Shown: positions 52,854 to 62,970 of the stretch, one piece after another
Position numbering within the stretch: the stretch's first letter is position 1
Layout of the letters: the number at the start of each line of letters is the position of its first letter
Source: an uncultured Bryobacteraceae bacterium
GTDB taxonomy: Bacteria > Acidobacteriota > Terriglobia > Bryobacterales > Bryobacteraceae
NCBI GenBank assembly: GCA_938027685.1
Contig: CALJAM010000014.1
Span: 42,481-106,480 of the forward strand
DNA: 64,000 nucleotides
Direction of reading: 5' to 3'
The notes under the pieces: model-generated
Told to the model about the DNA's origin: nothing
The model's input: only the letters and a program-made list of their open reading frames with translations
The model's database searches: none
Program-made: the position numbers and the translations under genes

Positions 52854-54598
52854 ATGAAAGCCGTTCGCGCCGCCCTGCTGTCGTTCCAGAGTCCGGAGCC
52901 TTCGCTGCGCAGGTCGAGGCCTGGGCCGTGCCTAGCGTCTACAAAATCAGACCGGACGATGCACCTCAGTCTTCCAATCTTGCCTGGTACGGCGCCACTC
53001 GTACCGTCTCGCTTACGGGTGCGCGCAACGAACACGTACCCTTTCCGTTGGTCATCACCACAGCGCCCCCGCCCAACCGCTGCCTCCCCGCGGCCGCAGG
53101 CTTTTTCGTGGAGGCCGGTGATCTCGTCCGCCATAACGGACGCATTCCTCGCGAGCAGCTTCGCCTGGATCTCGAGCACTGCGTGCTTTGCCCCCGACCT
53201 TCGGGCCCGGTAGGCGGGGCCGGCTTCTGGCCCGACGCGCTGGTCCCGCTCACCCAGCCGTTTGATACGAGGGCCGAATTCCGCCGCGCCGTGCGCAACC
53301 GTCCCCTCTGGGTCGACATCATCGTGCCCGAGAACGCGGCCCCGGGCGAATACGAGGGCCTCCTGCGCGTGTCACACTACGCCGAGCCCGTCGCCGAGCT
53401 CCGACTGCGGCTGAATGTGCACAAGTTCACGCTGCCGCGCGAAACGCACCTCATCACCCACATAGGGCTCTCCGCACAGCGCCTCGCCCGCCTCCGCAAC
53501 CTGCCCGAACGATCCCCCGAGGCTCGCCGCCTCCTGATGCGTTACTACCGGTTCCTTTACGAGAACCGCATGGAGCCCTGGTTCAACGAGCTCCTCGAGC
53601 CTGAAATCGCGCGCGAAAGCGGCGAGATGCGCCTCGAGTTCGACCGTTCGGCCTACCAGCAATACCTCACGGTCTGGAAAACGAAACGCGTCCTGCTGGA
53701 GACTGCGCCCGGCCGCTTGCGCCGCATGCTCGAAGCCCAACCCTTCTCGGAGAGTTACAGTCGCCAGGTCCGCTCGTACCTTTCTCGGGTGGCGACGCGG
53801 TTCCGCGAAAACGGCGGCTCGACCGGCTGGTTCTGAACAGCCCCGTCGACGAGCCCAACACGGCGGAACAGTACGAGGAGACGCGGCACTGCGCACGCCT
53901 GGTCCGCGAGGCTGCTCCCGGCGTGCCCTTCCTGGTTACGGAGGCCCGGTGCCCGATCGGCCCGCGTGGGGAACCCTCACCGACTTCGCAACCCATTTCT
54001 CCGTCCACCGCAATGCGCTCAACCGACCCGAAGTGCTCGAGGCCATTCCCCTCGAGCAGAATAAAGGAGGCGAAGTTACCTGGTATATCTCCTCCGACCA
54101 GAAATTCCCGCAGCCTAATTACTTCATGAATGGGCCGGCGATGGATCCGGTTTTGGTCCCCTGGATTACGTGGCGGCTCAGCCTCGACGGCATTCTTTAC
54201 TGGGCGCTCGACTTCTGGTCCCTAACCGTGGATCCTTGGCTGAACCCGACACATACCTGAGCGGATTTTTCTTGAGCGGCGGCTGGGTGCTCAACGGCGA
54301 GGGTTCGCTGCTTTACCCAGGCTCCCGGGTCCGGCGCTACACCGGGCAGCCGGATGTGGACGTACCCGTCTCCGGCATCCGATTCGAGTTGTTGCGCGAG
54401 GGAATCGAAGACTACGAACGTCTCTGGATGCTGCCTACCCTGGGCGACGGCGAGTTCGCCGATCGCGTCGCCGCCCGTCTGGTGCGCGGGTTGAGAGGCT
54501 TCTCCAGCGATCCGGACGCGCTGTTCGAGGCCGGAGCGCAGATCGCCTCCCGACTGCAGGAGCTCGGCCGCCGCGCCGGCGCTGCTGCCAAGCGGTAG
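52854..54598 (+). pseudogene. DUF4091-type exported protein broken by about four frameshifts
   Basis: Joining frames gives one protein of about 580 residues. It starts with a signal peptide (MKAVRAALLSF at 52854). A switch near 52895 leads into FAAQVEAWAVPSVYKI and a long intact part. A second switch near 53815 leads to DRLVLNSPVDEPNTAEQYEE, a third near 53945 to PDRPAWGTLTDFATHF, and a fourth near 54245 to DTYLSGFFLSGGW, ending near GRRAGAAAKR at 54598. The DEP motif, YFMNGPAMD, and GIRFELLREGIEDYERLWML are typical of DUF4091 glycoside-hydrolase-like proteins. The second break can be repaired by one inserted T. Flanking genes are intact. Confidence 0.8.
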
Positions 54599-54610
54599 AC
54601 TGGTCTGGCC

Positions 54611-55807
54611 ATGGCTCTGCGCAGAACGTTCCTGAAAACCTGGGCCGGACTCCCCTGGCTCGGCGGTCTGCTCGGTGCCCCTGCCTGGGGCCGTCCCGCC
54701 AAACGCGACTACTTCCGCGAACTCGGAGTCCGTACCTTCATCAACGCCGCCGGCACTTACACTGCCCTCACCGCTTCCCTGATGCCGCCCGAGGTCAAAC
54801 AGGCCTGGGAATACGCTTCGCGCAAGTACTGTGCGCTCAACGAACTGCACGACGCCGTCGGCCGTCGCATCGCCGAGCTGATCGGCTGCGAGGCGGCCAT
54901 GGTGACGGCGGGGGCCGCTTCGGCGCTGACTCTCGGAACCGCCGCCTGTATCACCGGCAAGAACCCCGATTTCATCCGCCGGCTGCCCGATACCACCGGC
55001 ATGAAAAACGAAGTCATCATCCAGAAGTCTCATCGTTTCGGCTACGACCACGCCGTGCGCAACTGCGGCGTCCGCCTCATCGAGGTGGAAACCGTCGACG
55101 AGCTCGAACGCGCCATCAACGAGCGCACCGCCATGATGCTGTTTCTCAACGCCAACGACCCCGTGGGCAAAATCAAGGCGGCTGAATTCGCGCAACTGGG
55201 TCGCAAGCACAACATCCCTACCTTCAACGACTGCGCCGCCGACGTGCCTCCCGTCGAGAACCTCTGGAAGTATCTCAGGATGGGATTCGATCTGGTGACC
55301 TTCTCCGGCGGCAAGGGCCTCCGCGGGCCGCAGAGCGCCGGCCTGCTCCTGGGACGCAAGGATCTCATCGAAGCCGCGCGCTTGAACGCCTCTCCCTACG
55401 CCGACACCATCGGCCGCGGCATGAAAGTGAACAAGGAAGAAATGCTCGCCATGATGGTGGCCGTCGAACTCTATCTCAAGCGCGACCACGCGGCCGACTG
55501 GCGCGAATGGGAACGCCGCGTGAAGTTCATCGCCGACTACGCTGCGTCGGTGCCCGGCGTCACCACCGAGGTCTGGGTCCCCGAGATCGCCAATCACGTC
55601 CCCCACCTGCGCATCCGCTGGGATCAGGAGAAAGTCAAAATCACCGTGCCCGAAGTCGTCAAGCGTCTGCGCGAAGGCGAGCCCTCGATCGAAGTGGTCC
55701 CGACCAGCCGCGATCAGCTCGTCGTGGGCGTCTGGATGATGGAGCCGGGCGAGGAACGTATCGTCGCCCGCCGCATCCGCGAGATCCTGCGCAGCGCAGC
55801 CGCTTGA
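54611..55807 (+). CDS. SelA-like PLP enzyme with Tat leader
   Basis: A 398-residue fold-type I PLP enzyme related to L-seryl-tRNA(Sec) selenium transferase and to D-glucosaminate-6-phosphate ammonia-lyase. PLP lysine K235 lies in TFSGGKGLRGPQSAG, D207 in FNDCAADVPP, and VRTFINAAGTYTALT is the family opening. The N-terminus MALRRTFLKTWAGLPWLGG is a strong twin-arginine leader (RRTFLK), so it is probably exported; that rules out a role in selenocysteine synthesis. It starts 12 bases after the broken DUF4091 gene and 10 bases before the next gene. Confidence 0.87.
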   Translation: MALRRTFLKTWAGLPWLGGLLGAPAWGRPAKRDYFRELGVRTFINAAGTYTALTASLMPPEVKQAWEYASRKYCALNELHDAVGRRIAELIGCEAAMVTAGAASALTLGTAACITGKNPDFIRRLPDTTGMKNEVIIQKSHRFGYDHAVRNCGVRLIEVETVDELERAINERTAMMLFLNANDPVGKIKAAEFAQLGRKHNIPTFNDCAADVPPVENLWKYLRMGFDLVTFSGGKGLRGPQSAGLLLGRKDLIEAARLNASPYADTIGRGMKVNKEEMLAMMVAVELYLKRDHAADWREWERRVKFIADYAASVPGVTTEVWVPEIANHVPHLRIRWDQEKVKITVPEVVKRLREGEPSIEVVPTSRDQLVVGVWMMEPGEERIVARRIREILRSAAA

Positions 55808-55817
55808 TGCAGCCCCC

Positions 55818-57182
55818 GTGCGCGTAATCCTTCTCCTCTCGACCATCGCCACATCCATCGCCGCCGCTCCCCTGCCCAAAGACCACGGCTACCGCGGCAT
55901 CTGGTACTCCAACCAGCCGACGGGCGACCGGTACGTGTATAAGTACAGCGGTGGGTTCGCCACTTATCCCCAGCAACAATCGCCTATCGCCATTTATTCT
56001 CCTCAGGTGCGCAAAACCTTCTTTTGTTACGGCGGAACCCCAGAAGGCCGACAACGGCTCCTCCACATGGTTTCCTACTTCGACCACCAAACGGGCCTCG
56101 TGCCGCGGCCGCGGATCCTGCTTGACAAGCAGACCGACGACGCCCACGACAACCCCGTGATGTCCGTGGACTCCCAGGGATACATCTGGATTTTCTCCAA
56201 CGCCCACGGCACCGCCCGTCCCGCCTTCATCCACCGCTCTTCGAAGCCCTATTCCATCGACGAATTCGAATTGGTGTGGGAAGGAAATTTCTCCTACGGC
56301 CATCCCTGGTGGATTCCGGAAGAGGGCTTCTTGTTCTTGCACACACGCTATACGGACAAGGGCCGCTCCCTGTTCTGGACGCGCAGCGCGGACGGTCGCG
56401 CGTGGGAGCCGCCTGTTCTGCTCGCCCGCTTCGAGCTGGGCCACTATCAGATCACCTGCCGATCCGGCAGGCGCGTGGCCACCGCCTTCAATTTTCACCC
56501 ACTGCCGGTGGGCCTTAACGCACGCACCAACCTCTATTACCTCGAAACGGATGACTTCGGCCGAACCTGGAAGACCGTCGACGACCGCATCGTTCAGCTC
56601 CCGCTCGCCAGTCCGGAAAACCCGGCCCTCGTCCACGATTACCGGCGCGAGGGCTTGCTGGTGTATCTGAAGACGCTCGAATTCGACGCCGCCGGCCGCC
56701 CCGTGATTCTCTTCCTCACCAGCAAAGGCTGGGAACCCGGGCCGCGGAACGACCCGCGCATCTGGCGCACCGCCCGCTGGACCGGCTGGGCTTGGCTGAT
56801 CCGTGAGGCTTTCCGTTCCGACCATAACTACGACTTTGGCTCCCTTTACATCGAACCCGACGGCGTGTGGCGGATCATCGCACCCACCGATCCGGGCCCG
56901 CAGCCTTACGGCGCCGGCGGCGAGATGGTGATGTGGGTTAGCCGGGATCAGGGCGCAAGCTGGCGCCGCATGCGCACGCTCACGCGCAACAGTCCGCGCA
57001 ATCACACCTACGCGCGCAAGCCCGTCAACGCTCACCCGCAGTTCTACGCGCTGTGGGCCGACGGCGATACCCGCAGGCCCTCGCAATCCTGGCTGTACTT
57101 CACCGACCGCGAGGGCACGGCAGTCTGGCGTCTGCCGCCGCGCATGACGGACGAGTTCGCGCGGCCCGAACGGGTCCGATAG
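55818..57182 (+). CDS. Exported BNR_4-type beta-propeller protein
   Basis: A 454-residue protein with a signal peptide (RVILLLSTIATSIAAAP; GTG start at 55818). The repeated pattern (GYIWIFSNAHG, FWTRSADGRAWEPP, YLETDDFGRTWKTV, VSRDQGASWRRM) gives Asp-box-like S-x-D-x-G-x-x-W motifs of sialidase-type propellers. It resembles BNR_4 family proteins linked to polysaccharide use. No sialidase arginine triad is obvious to me. Probably co-transcribed with the SelA-like gene. Confidence 0.8.
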   Translation: MRVILLLSTIATSIAAAPLPKDHGYRGIWYSNQPTGDRYVYKYSGGFATYPQQQSPIAIYSPQVRKTFFCYGGTPEGRQRLLHMVSYFDHQTGLVPRPRILLDKQTDDAHDNPVMSVDSQGYIWIFSNAHGTARPAFIHRSSKPYSIDEFELVWEGNFSYGHPWWIPEEGFLFLHTRYTDKGRSLFWTRSADGRAWEPPVLLARFELGHYQITCRSGRRVATAFNFHPLPVGLNARTNLYYLETDDFGRTWKTVDDRIVQLPLASPENPALVHDYRREGLLVYLKTLEFDAAGRPVILFLTSKGWEPGPRNDPRIWRTARWTGWAWLIREAFRSDHNYDFGSLYIEPDGVWRIIAPTDPGPQPYGAGGEMVMWVSRDQGASWRRMRTLTRNSPRNHTYARKPVNAHPQFYALWADGDTRRPSQSWLYFTDREGTAVWRLPPRMTDEFARPERVR

Positions 57183-57319
57183 CTTCGGCACTGCGGCCTC
57201 GCGCCTGTAAGACCGGGCTGAGGACCTTTTCGCCCGCCGTCGCAAGACCGGCCCCCGCCCGAATACGAATCGTTGGATATTGGTTCTGACTGCAATCTGC
57301 CCGACACGGAGGCACTGCC

Positions 57320-58699
57320 ATGACGAGGCGCACCATGCTCGGATTTGCCGCAACCGCGCTGGCCGGTCATGCCCAGAGTTTCTTGCCCGGCTTGCCCAAT
57401 CTCGGAGTGAAGGCCGACACCGGGCCCGCCCGCTCGGAGTCGGGCGTTGGCGCTCTGCTGCCCTGGGCGGACGTGCTCTGGGCCGTAACTTACAACTCCC
57501 ACAAGGCCCCGACCGGATCAGGTCTCGGCCTCTACCTCATCGATGACCGGCTGAACATCCGCCTTGTGCATCGCAGCGACGGTACCCACGCCAATCGTTA
57601 CGTGCATACCCAATCGCAACAGGCCATCATCGGTCCCTACGTGATCGACCTGCGGGGAAACTTTCGCGTCATCGAATCGCTGCTCGATCACCGCCTCACC
57701 GCCACGATGGCCCACCTCACGGACCCGGCCAACCGCGTCTATATGCTCACCATGGAAGGCTTGCTGTTCGAGATGGACGTGGGTTCATTGAAAACCGCGT
57801 TGCTTTTCGACCTCAACAGGGAGTTCGGCATCAAGCGTCCGCATTTCAAAGGCGGCTGGACCGCCCAGGATCGCGTAGTAGTGGCCAACAACGGCTTCTA
57901 CGACTACGGTGACGAGCAGGCGGGCTTGTTCGAGTATGACGGCAGGCGCTGGCATGCACTCAGCCGCAAGCCGCATATGGAGTGCGCCGCCCGCCGGAAC
58001 TTGGGCCAAGTCATCTTCTGCACCGGTTGGGACGAGGCCTCCGTGCTCTTCTGGGCGTTGATCAAGGGCGAGTGGCGCCGCTACCGGCTGCCCAAGGCAA
58101 GCCATACCTTCGAGCACGCCTGGCAGACCGAGTGGACGCGCATCCGGGAAGTGGAAACCGAGCGGTTCCTGATGGACATCCACGGCATGTTCTACGAGTT
58201 GCAGCCCGTCGCCTTCGAAGACGCCATCTGGGGCCTAACTCCGATATGCCGCCACCTGCGCATCATTCCTGACTATTGTTCCTTCCGCGGCCTCTTCGTC
58301 ATGGCCGGCAACCAAAACACGCCCAACGCGGACAACAACCCGCTGGGCGGCCAGCCGCAGTCCGGCATCTGGTTCGGCAAAACGGACGACCTATGGAGTT
58401 TCGGCAAGCCGCAAGGTTGGGGCGGTCCCTGGCGCAACGCCTCCGTGCGTGCGGGACAGCCGTCGGATCCTTTTCTCTTCACCGGCTTCGACAAGAAGGT
58501 GCTCCACGTCAAGACGGATCGCCCGGCTGAAGTTCGGATCGAGGTGGATTTTCTCGGCAACGGTTCCTGGGAGCTCTACGACACGCTGCGAGTCGCAGGC
58601 TACAGATACCACGTGTTCCCTGAAGGTTTTTCCGCTCACTGGATCCGACTGGTGCCCCAGGCTTCCTGCACGGCGACCGCCCAGTTCTTCTTCACCTGA
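57320..58699 (+). CDS. Hypothetical Tat-leader protein, propeller-like
   Basis: A 459-residue protein I do not recognise. The N-terminus MTRRTMLGFAATALAGHAQS is a twin-arginine leader. The body is Trp/Tyr/Gly-rich with repeated segments such as GLGLYLIDDRLNIRLV, GLFEYDGRRWHAL and SGIWFGKTDDLWSFGKP, suggesting a beta-propeller, and ends in a small beta domain. It lies 137 bases after the BNR_4 gene with its own Shine-Dalgarno (CGGAGG), and may be part of the same carbohydrate-related set. Confidence 0.75.
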   Translation: MTRRTMLGFAATALAGHAQSFLPGLPNLGVKADTGPARSESGVGALLPWADVLWAVTYNSHKAPTGSGLGLYLIDDRLNIRLVHRSDGTHANRYVHTQSQQAIIGPYVIDLRGNFRVIESLLDHRLTATMAHLTDPANRVYMLTMEGLLFEMDVGSLKTALLFDLNREFGIKRPHFKGGWTAQDRVVVANNGFYDYGDEQAGLFEYDGRRWHALSRKPHMECAARRNLGQVIFCTGWDEASVLFWALIKGEWRRYRLPKASHTFEHAWQTEWTRIREVETERFLMDIHGMFYELQPVAFEDAIWGLTPICRHLRIIPDYCSFRGLFVMAGNQNTPNADNNPLGGQPQSGIWFGKTDDLWSFGKPQGWGGPWRNASVRAGQPSDPFLFTGFDKKVLHVKTDRPAEVRIEVDFLGNGSWELYDTLRVAGYRYHVFPEGFSAHWIRLVPQASCTATAQFFFT

Positions 58700-58727
58700 G
58701 CACAGCACGCACTCCATCGCCCCCGGC

Positions 58728-58733
58728 TATAAT
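58728..58733 (+). promoter_or_regulatory. -10 element TATAAT of tRNA-Arg
   Basis: A perfect TATAAT ends 10 bases before the first base of the tRNA, the normal distance for a stable-RNA promoter. Confidence 0.65.
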
Positions 58734-58743
58734 GTTCTCAGCC

Positions 58744-58820
58744 GCGCCCGTAGCTCAGCCGGATAGAGCAGCTGGCTTCGAACCAGCAGGCCGGGGGTTC
58801 GAATCCCTCCGGGCGCGCCA
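58744..58820 (+). tRNA. tRNA-Arg (anticodon TCG)
   Basis: A complete cloverleaf. The acceptor arms GCGCCCG (58744-58750) and CGGGCGC (58810-58816) pair; the anticodon arm is GCTGG-CTTCGAA-CCAGC with TCG at positions 34-36; the T arm contains GGTTCGAATCC. A CCA end is encoded (58818-58820). It reads CGA and, by wobble, other CGN codons. Confidence 0.95.
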
Positions 58821-60331
58821 GCGCACGCGCTCCGAAGCCCACGTTCCTGCGGGCTCGCTCCCACGCAACGCCCGATCACCCAACGAGCGCACGGAACTGG
58901 CCCCGATCTTGCCCTCCGACTTCCATCGGCTATTTCCACGCTCGCGCCGTTCATTCTCACCCCGCCGCGTCCTCGTACAGTTCGCAGGCGAGCTCGCAAA
59001 CGGTGCCCCCCCGACGACCGCCGCGAACCGCGCGCAGCGGCACCTGTGTTTCCCCGTTGCTTCCGACGGCTCTGACGCGCCGCCCTCCGAGTCGACGTCG
59101 CCCGCCCTCTAGCCTCAGAGCTGCACTTAGGCCTCGTCCCTCCGCAGAAACGCTGCGAGTGCCCTGTCGATCTCCGCGCGAAAATCGCCGCGCTCGCGAA
59201 CGTACTCCGCCTCTCTGTCCCCACCACTGCCGCTTCGGCGCTCGCTCGACCACCGCGGCAGCACTGAAGCTGCGACCGTCCTTCCTCAAATCCCAACACC
59301 ACGCGAACCGCAAAAACGGACTCAACCTCGCGCTCGTCCCTCTCGGTTACCCCTTACGCAGATTCGAGCCGGCAGTTGGGCGGGCACACAATCGCCGCCC
59401 CCGGCAACCGACGTTCGGTATCGCTCGGTCCGGCAGGATCCGGAGCCGCGATCCGGTGTTCCCGATCGATTCCGCAGTCGCCGCCGTCCGCCGGCCTCTA
59501 CCGCCACCTCGCGATCGGCGCTTACACCCATCCGCCGGGAACGGGCCCCCACACAACCCTGCCGCCCAGCTCGGCGGAAGATCAGGGACCTGTGGCCTGC
59601 TGCCAACCCGCCCAGCCATGCGAGATTCTCCTCCCGTGGTCCACCGACTTCCACAACGGTCTGCTCCGCCCGATGCGGCGCCGCCCCGGTCCGGCTGCGT
59701 TCGGCGCCGCCCACTGCTACTGGGTGTAAGAAATCGCCGCCCCGTGAGCGGCTGAAGCCGGCGCCAAGGCAGCCTCCCCCTTCCTCGGGTGGCCCTCGCG
59801 GCGCCTCGCCGACCGGCACTTCGCCGAGGCGGAGGCCTAGCGCCTCCGGTGTCCCCGCGGCCCTCGATGCAGCCCCCTGCACCCGGCGCCAAAGCCCGGG
59901 GTGCTCTTGCCAAAGGGCCAGGCATTTGCCGTCCAAAAACTCGCACAGCGGTGTCCGCCCAGAACGAACGACTTTCGCCTCCCCGACAACTCGAGGAGAT
60001 GACAATCCTCCGCCGGCAAGGAGGCGCCGTCGATTCCAGCCTGTGACGATTCCTGCCACGTCGCTGCCGCCCACTCACCACGTCGCCAACGAGCGGACGC
60101 AGAGCGCTTGGGACGGATGACGACCCCTGTCTCGGCCGGGAGACCCTCGCGCACTCCCTCACCCGTCGTTCCCGCTTCCCCCGGGAACTTCGAAACCGGC
60201 GCCGCGACACACGAATTCCCTCAACCGTTGGTCCAGCCGAGCCCGCCGCGCCAGGATGGAGCAAGACGCCGTGCACCCCGCCTGGACGCTTGTCGCCTGC
60301 CGGGGCAGGCCCGCCTGATAACATCGGAATC
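58821..60331. other. About 1.5 kb without a credible gene downstream of tRNA-Arg
   Basis: Long frames exist on both strands (up to about 350 codons), but all are Arg/Pro/Gly/Ala-rich with no domain, no sensible start and mutual overlap, as expected of stop-poor GC-rich DNA. I see no integrase remnant and no direct repeat of the tRNA 3' end. The stretch may be decayed DNA. Confidence 0.45.
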
Positions 60332-60895
60332 GTGTACCTGTGCGGCGTCCTCATGCTTTGCGCGATGGCAGCCGAGCCCGCCCAATCCCCGGCTGTGACC
60401 AAAATGCTGGACCTGTTTCACGAGCTTCAGGCCGCCCAGCAAGGCAGCGGCCGGCACGTAAGTTTTACTCTCACGGATTCCGAGATCAATGAGTATCTGG
60501 CTTACTCTCTGCGAAACCTGCCCAGACCCGGGATTCGCTCGGCCACGGTGAAAATCTTCCCTCATAATTACGTTTCGTTCCTCGTCGTCGCGGACTTCGA
60601 CGCGATCGAGCGCTGGAAGCCCGGCTCCCTCCCGCTCCCGCTGCGTCCTATCTTGAGCGGCCAAAAACAGATCTGGCTCGACGTCCGCTTCCGCATCAAG
60701 GACGGCGCGGCCACCTTCTCGGTAGAGAAGGCTTACTTCGAGAGAATCCGCCTGCCGGCCTTTCTGGTGGAAAAGCTCATCGAGATTGTAGCTGCACGCC
60801 AGCCGGAAAAATACGATACCTCTAAGCCGGTGCCTTTACCGTTCGGACTCAAGCGCGTTTCGACCGGAGAACACGTTGTAAGCGGTGAGAATTGA
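60332..60895 (+). CDS. Small exported hypothetical protein
   Basis: A 187-residue protein starting at GTG 60332 (ATG 60353 is the alternative). It has a short signal-like segment (YLCGVLMLCAMAAEPA) and then a compact alpha/beta domain: VSFTLTDSEINEYLAYSL, VKIFPHNYVSFLVVADFD and FSVEKAYFERIRLPAFLVEK. The pattern resembles lipid-binding-like periplasmic proteins, but I do not recognise a named family. It is isolated, with gene-poor DNA on both sides. A GCTCGCTT/AAGCGAGC inverted repeat (60898-60959) follows the stop and may terminate it. Confidence 0.7.
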   Translation: MYLCGVLMLCAMAAEPAQSPAVTKMLDLFHELQAAQQGSGRHVSFTLTDSEINEYLAYSLRNLPRPGIRSATVKIFPHNYVSFLVVADFDAIERWKPGSLPLPLRPILSGQKQIWLDVRFRIKDGAATFSVEKAYFERIRLPAFLVEKLIEIVAARQPEKYDTSKPVPLPFGLKRVSTGEHVVSGEN

Positions 60896-61340
60896 GCGCT
60901 CGCTTCGATAGCTGCCGCCCTGCCGGCTTCTTGCCCGGCCGCCTCCTCGGCAAGCGAGCACCTCACCGCTGCCAACGAGGTAAAACCTCGAGCCGGAGGC
61001 GGCCTTAGGCCACTCCCGCGTCTGCCGCCCGCCCTGCGAAGACTGCGCGTTCAGCCCACCCCGCGCCGAACCGGCAAAAACGAACGGCCGCAGCCGAAGA
61101 TCCGAGACCGCCGGGCGCTGCCCCCAACCGCCCCCCGGCCCCGATCCGTGCCCTGAGTCCTGGCCGACTTGAAACTCCACGACCGATAGAGCAGCTTCAA
61201 GACCAGGTCGACGCATGAGCCCCGCAGAAAATCCACACCATCGAAGGTAACGGCCCGTCCGTCCATCCTTCGCGTCTTGACCCCGACATCATTAGCCCTC
61301 ATGCGTCGGTCCCCCTCGCGGACAACAGGATCAGACACTA
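60896..61340. other. About 445 bases without a clear gene
   Basis: It contains the inverted repeat noted after the small exported gene. A minus-strand frame at about 61180-61300 (including RRMDGRAVTFDGVDFL) looks somewhat protein-like but has no start or domain. It is probably a border between resident DNA and the transposon remnants. Confidence 0.35.
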
Positions 61341-62826
61341 AGAGTTTGTTGAAAAATTCGGCCGGGTCCTTTGCGTTAGAACAGTTCGTGCCATCATTGT
61401 TCAATTCGCGGTTACGACCTCAGGCAAACCCGGATCGTTGGCTACCTCTCCCGCGAGCAGCGCGTCCCCGCCGACCACCCCTTGCGCGCCCTCCGGCCCT
61501 TGGTCGATGAGGTCCTCGCCGGTCTCTCGCGCCGCTTCGACGGGCTCTGCGTACCCGCCGGCCGGCCGTCCATCCCGCCCGAACGTCTGCTGCGCTCCCT
61601 GCCGCCCGAGCATTCCTACTCCATCCGTAGTGAGCGACTGCTGGTCGAGCAACTCGACTACAACCTGCTGCTGGGCTGGTTCGTGGGTCTGGAGATGGAC
61701 GAGGGACCTCAAAGCACGCCGTCTTCAGCAAGAATTCCGAGCGGCTGTTCGATGAAAAGTACGCAGTGCGGCTTGCGGAGCACCTGATCGGGTGTTGGCC
61801 AAGAAGTGCCGGCCGATGATTATGGACCCTCACCCGGGCGACTTCTTCCGCCGGCTGTTGGCGCTGGCCCTGCCGTATCTTTCCGACGAGCACTTCACGG
61901 TGGACGGCACGCTGATCGAGGCCTGGGCCAGTCACAAGTGGCTTCCACGCAAAGCGGAACCGTACCGGGAGCGGGCGACTTCCCCGCCCAGAGGGGCACG
62001 AACCAGACGCACCCGTCCACGGCCGATCCCGAGGCGCAGCTGTACCGCAGGGCGCGTGGGCAGGAAGCCCGGCCTACCTGGACCATGTGCTGGCGGAGAA
62101 CCGTCAGGGTCTGATCGTGGAAGCCATGGCCACGACCGCCGATGGCACCGCCGAGGCCGATGCCGCCCTGCTCGCGGCCCGCGGGCGTCCGCGGCTTTAC
62201 ACGATACCGACCTCCGACCTTCGAAGAGAAAGTACTACGCACACACCGTCGACTCAATTCCGGCGGGGTTGAATAGCAACTTTATTGCGGCGCCCGACTC
62301 AACCGCGGGTGTCGGCTTGGTTCAGGTCGACCGGCGAGGGGTGGGGCATGGAGGGACCGCGGCCCGCTCCCGGGGGATCGAGCCTTCACAACCGGGTCCG
62401 CTGCTCCCAACAGCCCCACAGGGACGCCACCCGGCTCCCGCCGACAGGGCCGCCGGCGGCACAAACGCACGGGGCGGTGCGCTGGATCGGCGGACGACGC
62501 GGCATGCCGGCTATCAGGGGAGCCGGCGGCCAGGGCTCCCAGTGGAAAAGATGTTTGCCTGATCGAGGGCTTGTCGAAAAAGCTGTCCAGGAATCCGGAC
62601 GCAGACTTACTAACTGCTGCCGAGGATGGATTTCGCAAAGACCAAAGCAGGACCGCGTGACGCTGCGCGGTAGCACGAAGCATTTGTCAGCAAGATGCTA
62701 ACTTCGGTGGCGGGGCTCAAGCAGGCGAAGTTGCGCGGGCCGGCCAAGGTGAGCCGGCTGGTCAAGTCTGCTGCGGCGACTTACAATCTCCGGCGCCTGC
62801 CCAAGCTGCAGGCTCAGCCGGCGTAA
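61341..62826 (+). mobile_element. Decayed IS5-family transposase remnants, possibly two nested copies
   Basis: Fragments of one transposase family appear in order but in different frames. They are LSREQRVPADHPLRAL and SERLLVEQLDYNLLLGWFVG (61437-61700), then EHFTVDGTLIEAWASHKW (about 61890), which holds a DDE Asp, then STADPEAQLYRRARGQE (about 62010), GLIVEAMATTADGTAEADA (about 62110) and, after a poorly matching part, VAGLKQAKLRGPAKV with YNLRRLPKL ending at 62826. A GTTGAAAAA-type end sequence occurs near 61347 and a similar GTCGAAAAA near 62570 in the same orientation, suggesting two elements joined. No intact transposase frame remains. Confidence 0.75.
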
Positions 62827-62970
62827 GGGCCCGCGAGCACCCCGCAGAAGTGCCGCGAAAGGCCTCGGAGGGGCGCGTGCGGACCGACCGGGCGGGCCGA
62901 CAACTCGCCTCTGAGGACCCGTCGGCCGCTGATTAATCCCATCCGAGTAAGTCATCCGTCCAGGCGGGCC

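Noticed and set aside
54611..55807. Selenocysteine synthase (selA)
   Set aside because: A Tat leader and carbohydrate-type neighbours argue against tRNA work; no selB, selD or tRNA-Sec is seen in the window.
58727..59302. A 191-codon minus-strand frame ending in a GGIRTPGLLVRSQL-like segment
   Set aside because: That segment is the antisense translation of the tRNA-Arg gene, a well-known false protein; the rest is Arg/Gly-rich with no domain.
59003..60402. Long overlapping frames on both strands (250-351 codons)
   Set aside because: All have Arg/Pro/Gly/Ala-dominated composition, overlap one another and show no start, signal or domain; they are expected in stop-poor GC-rich DNA.
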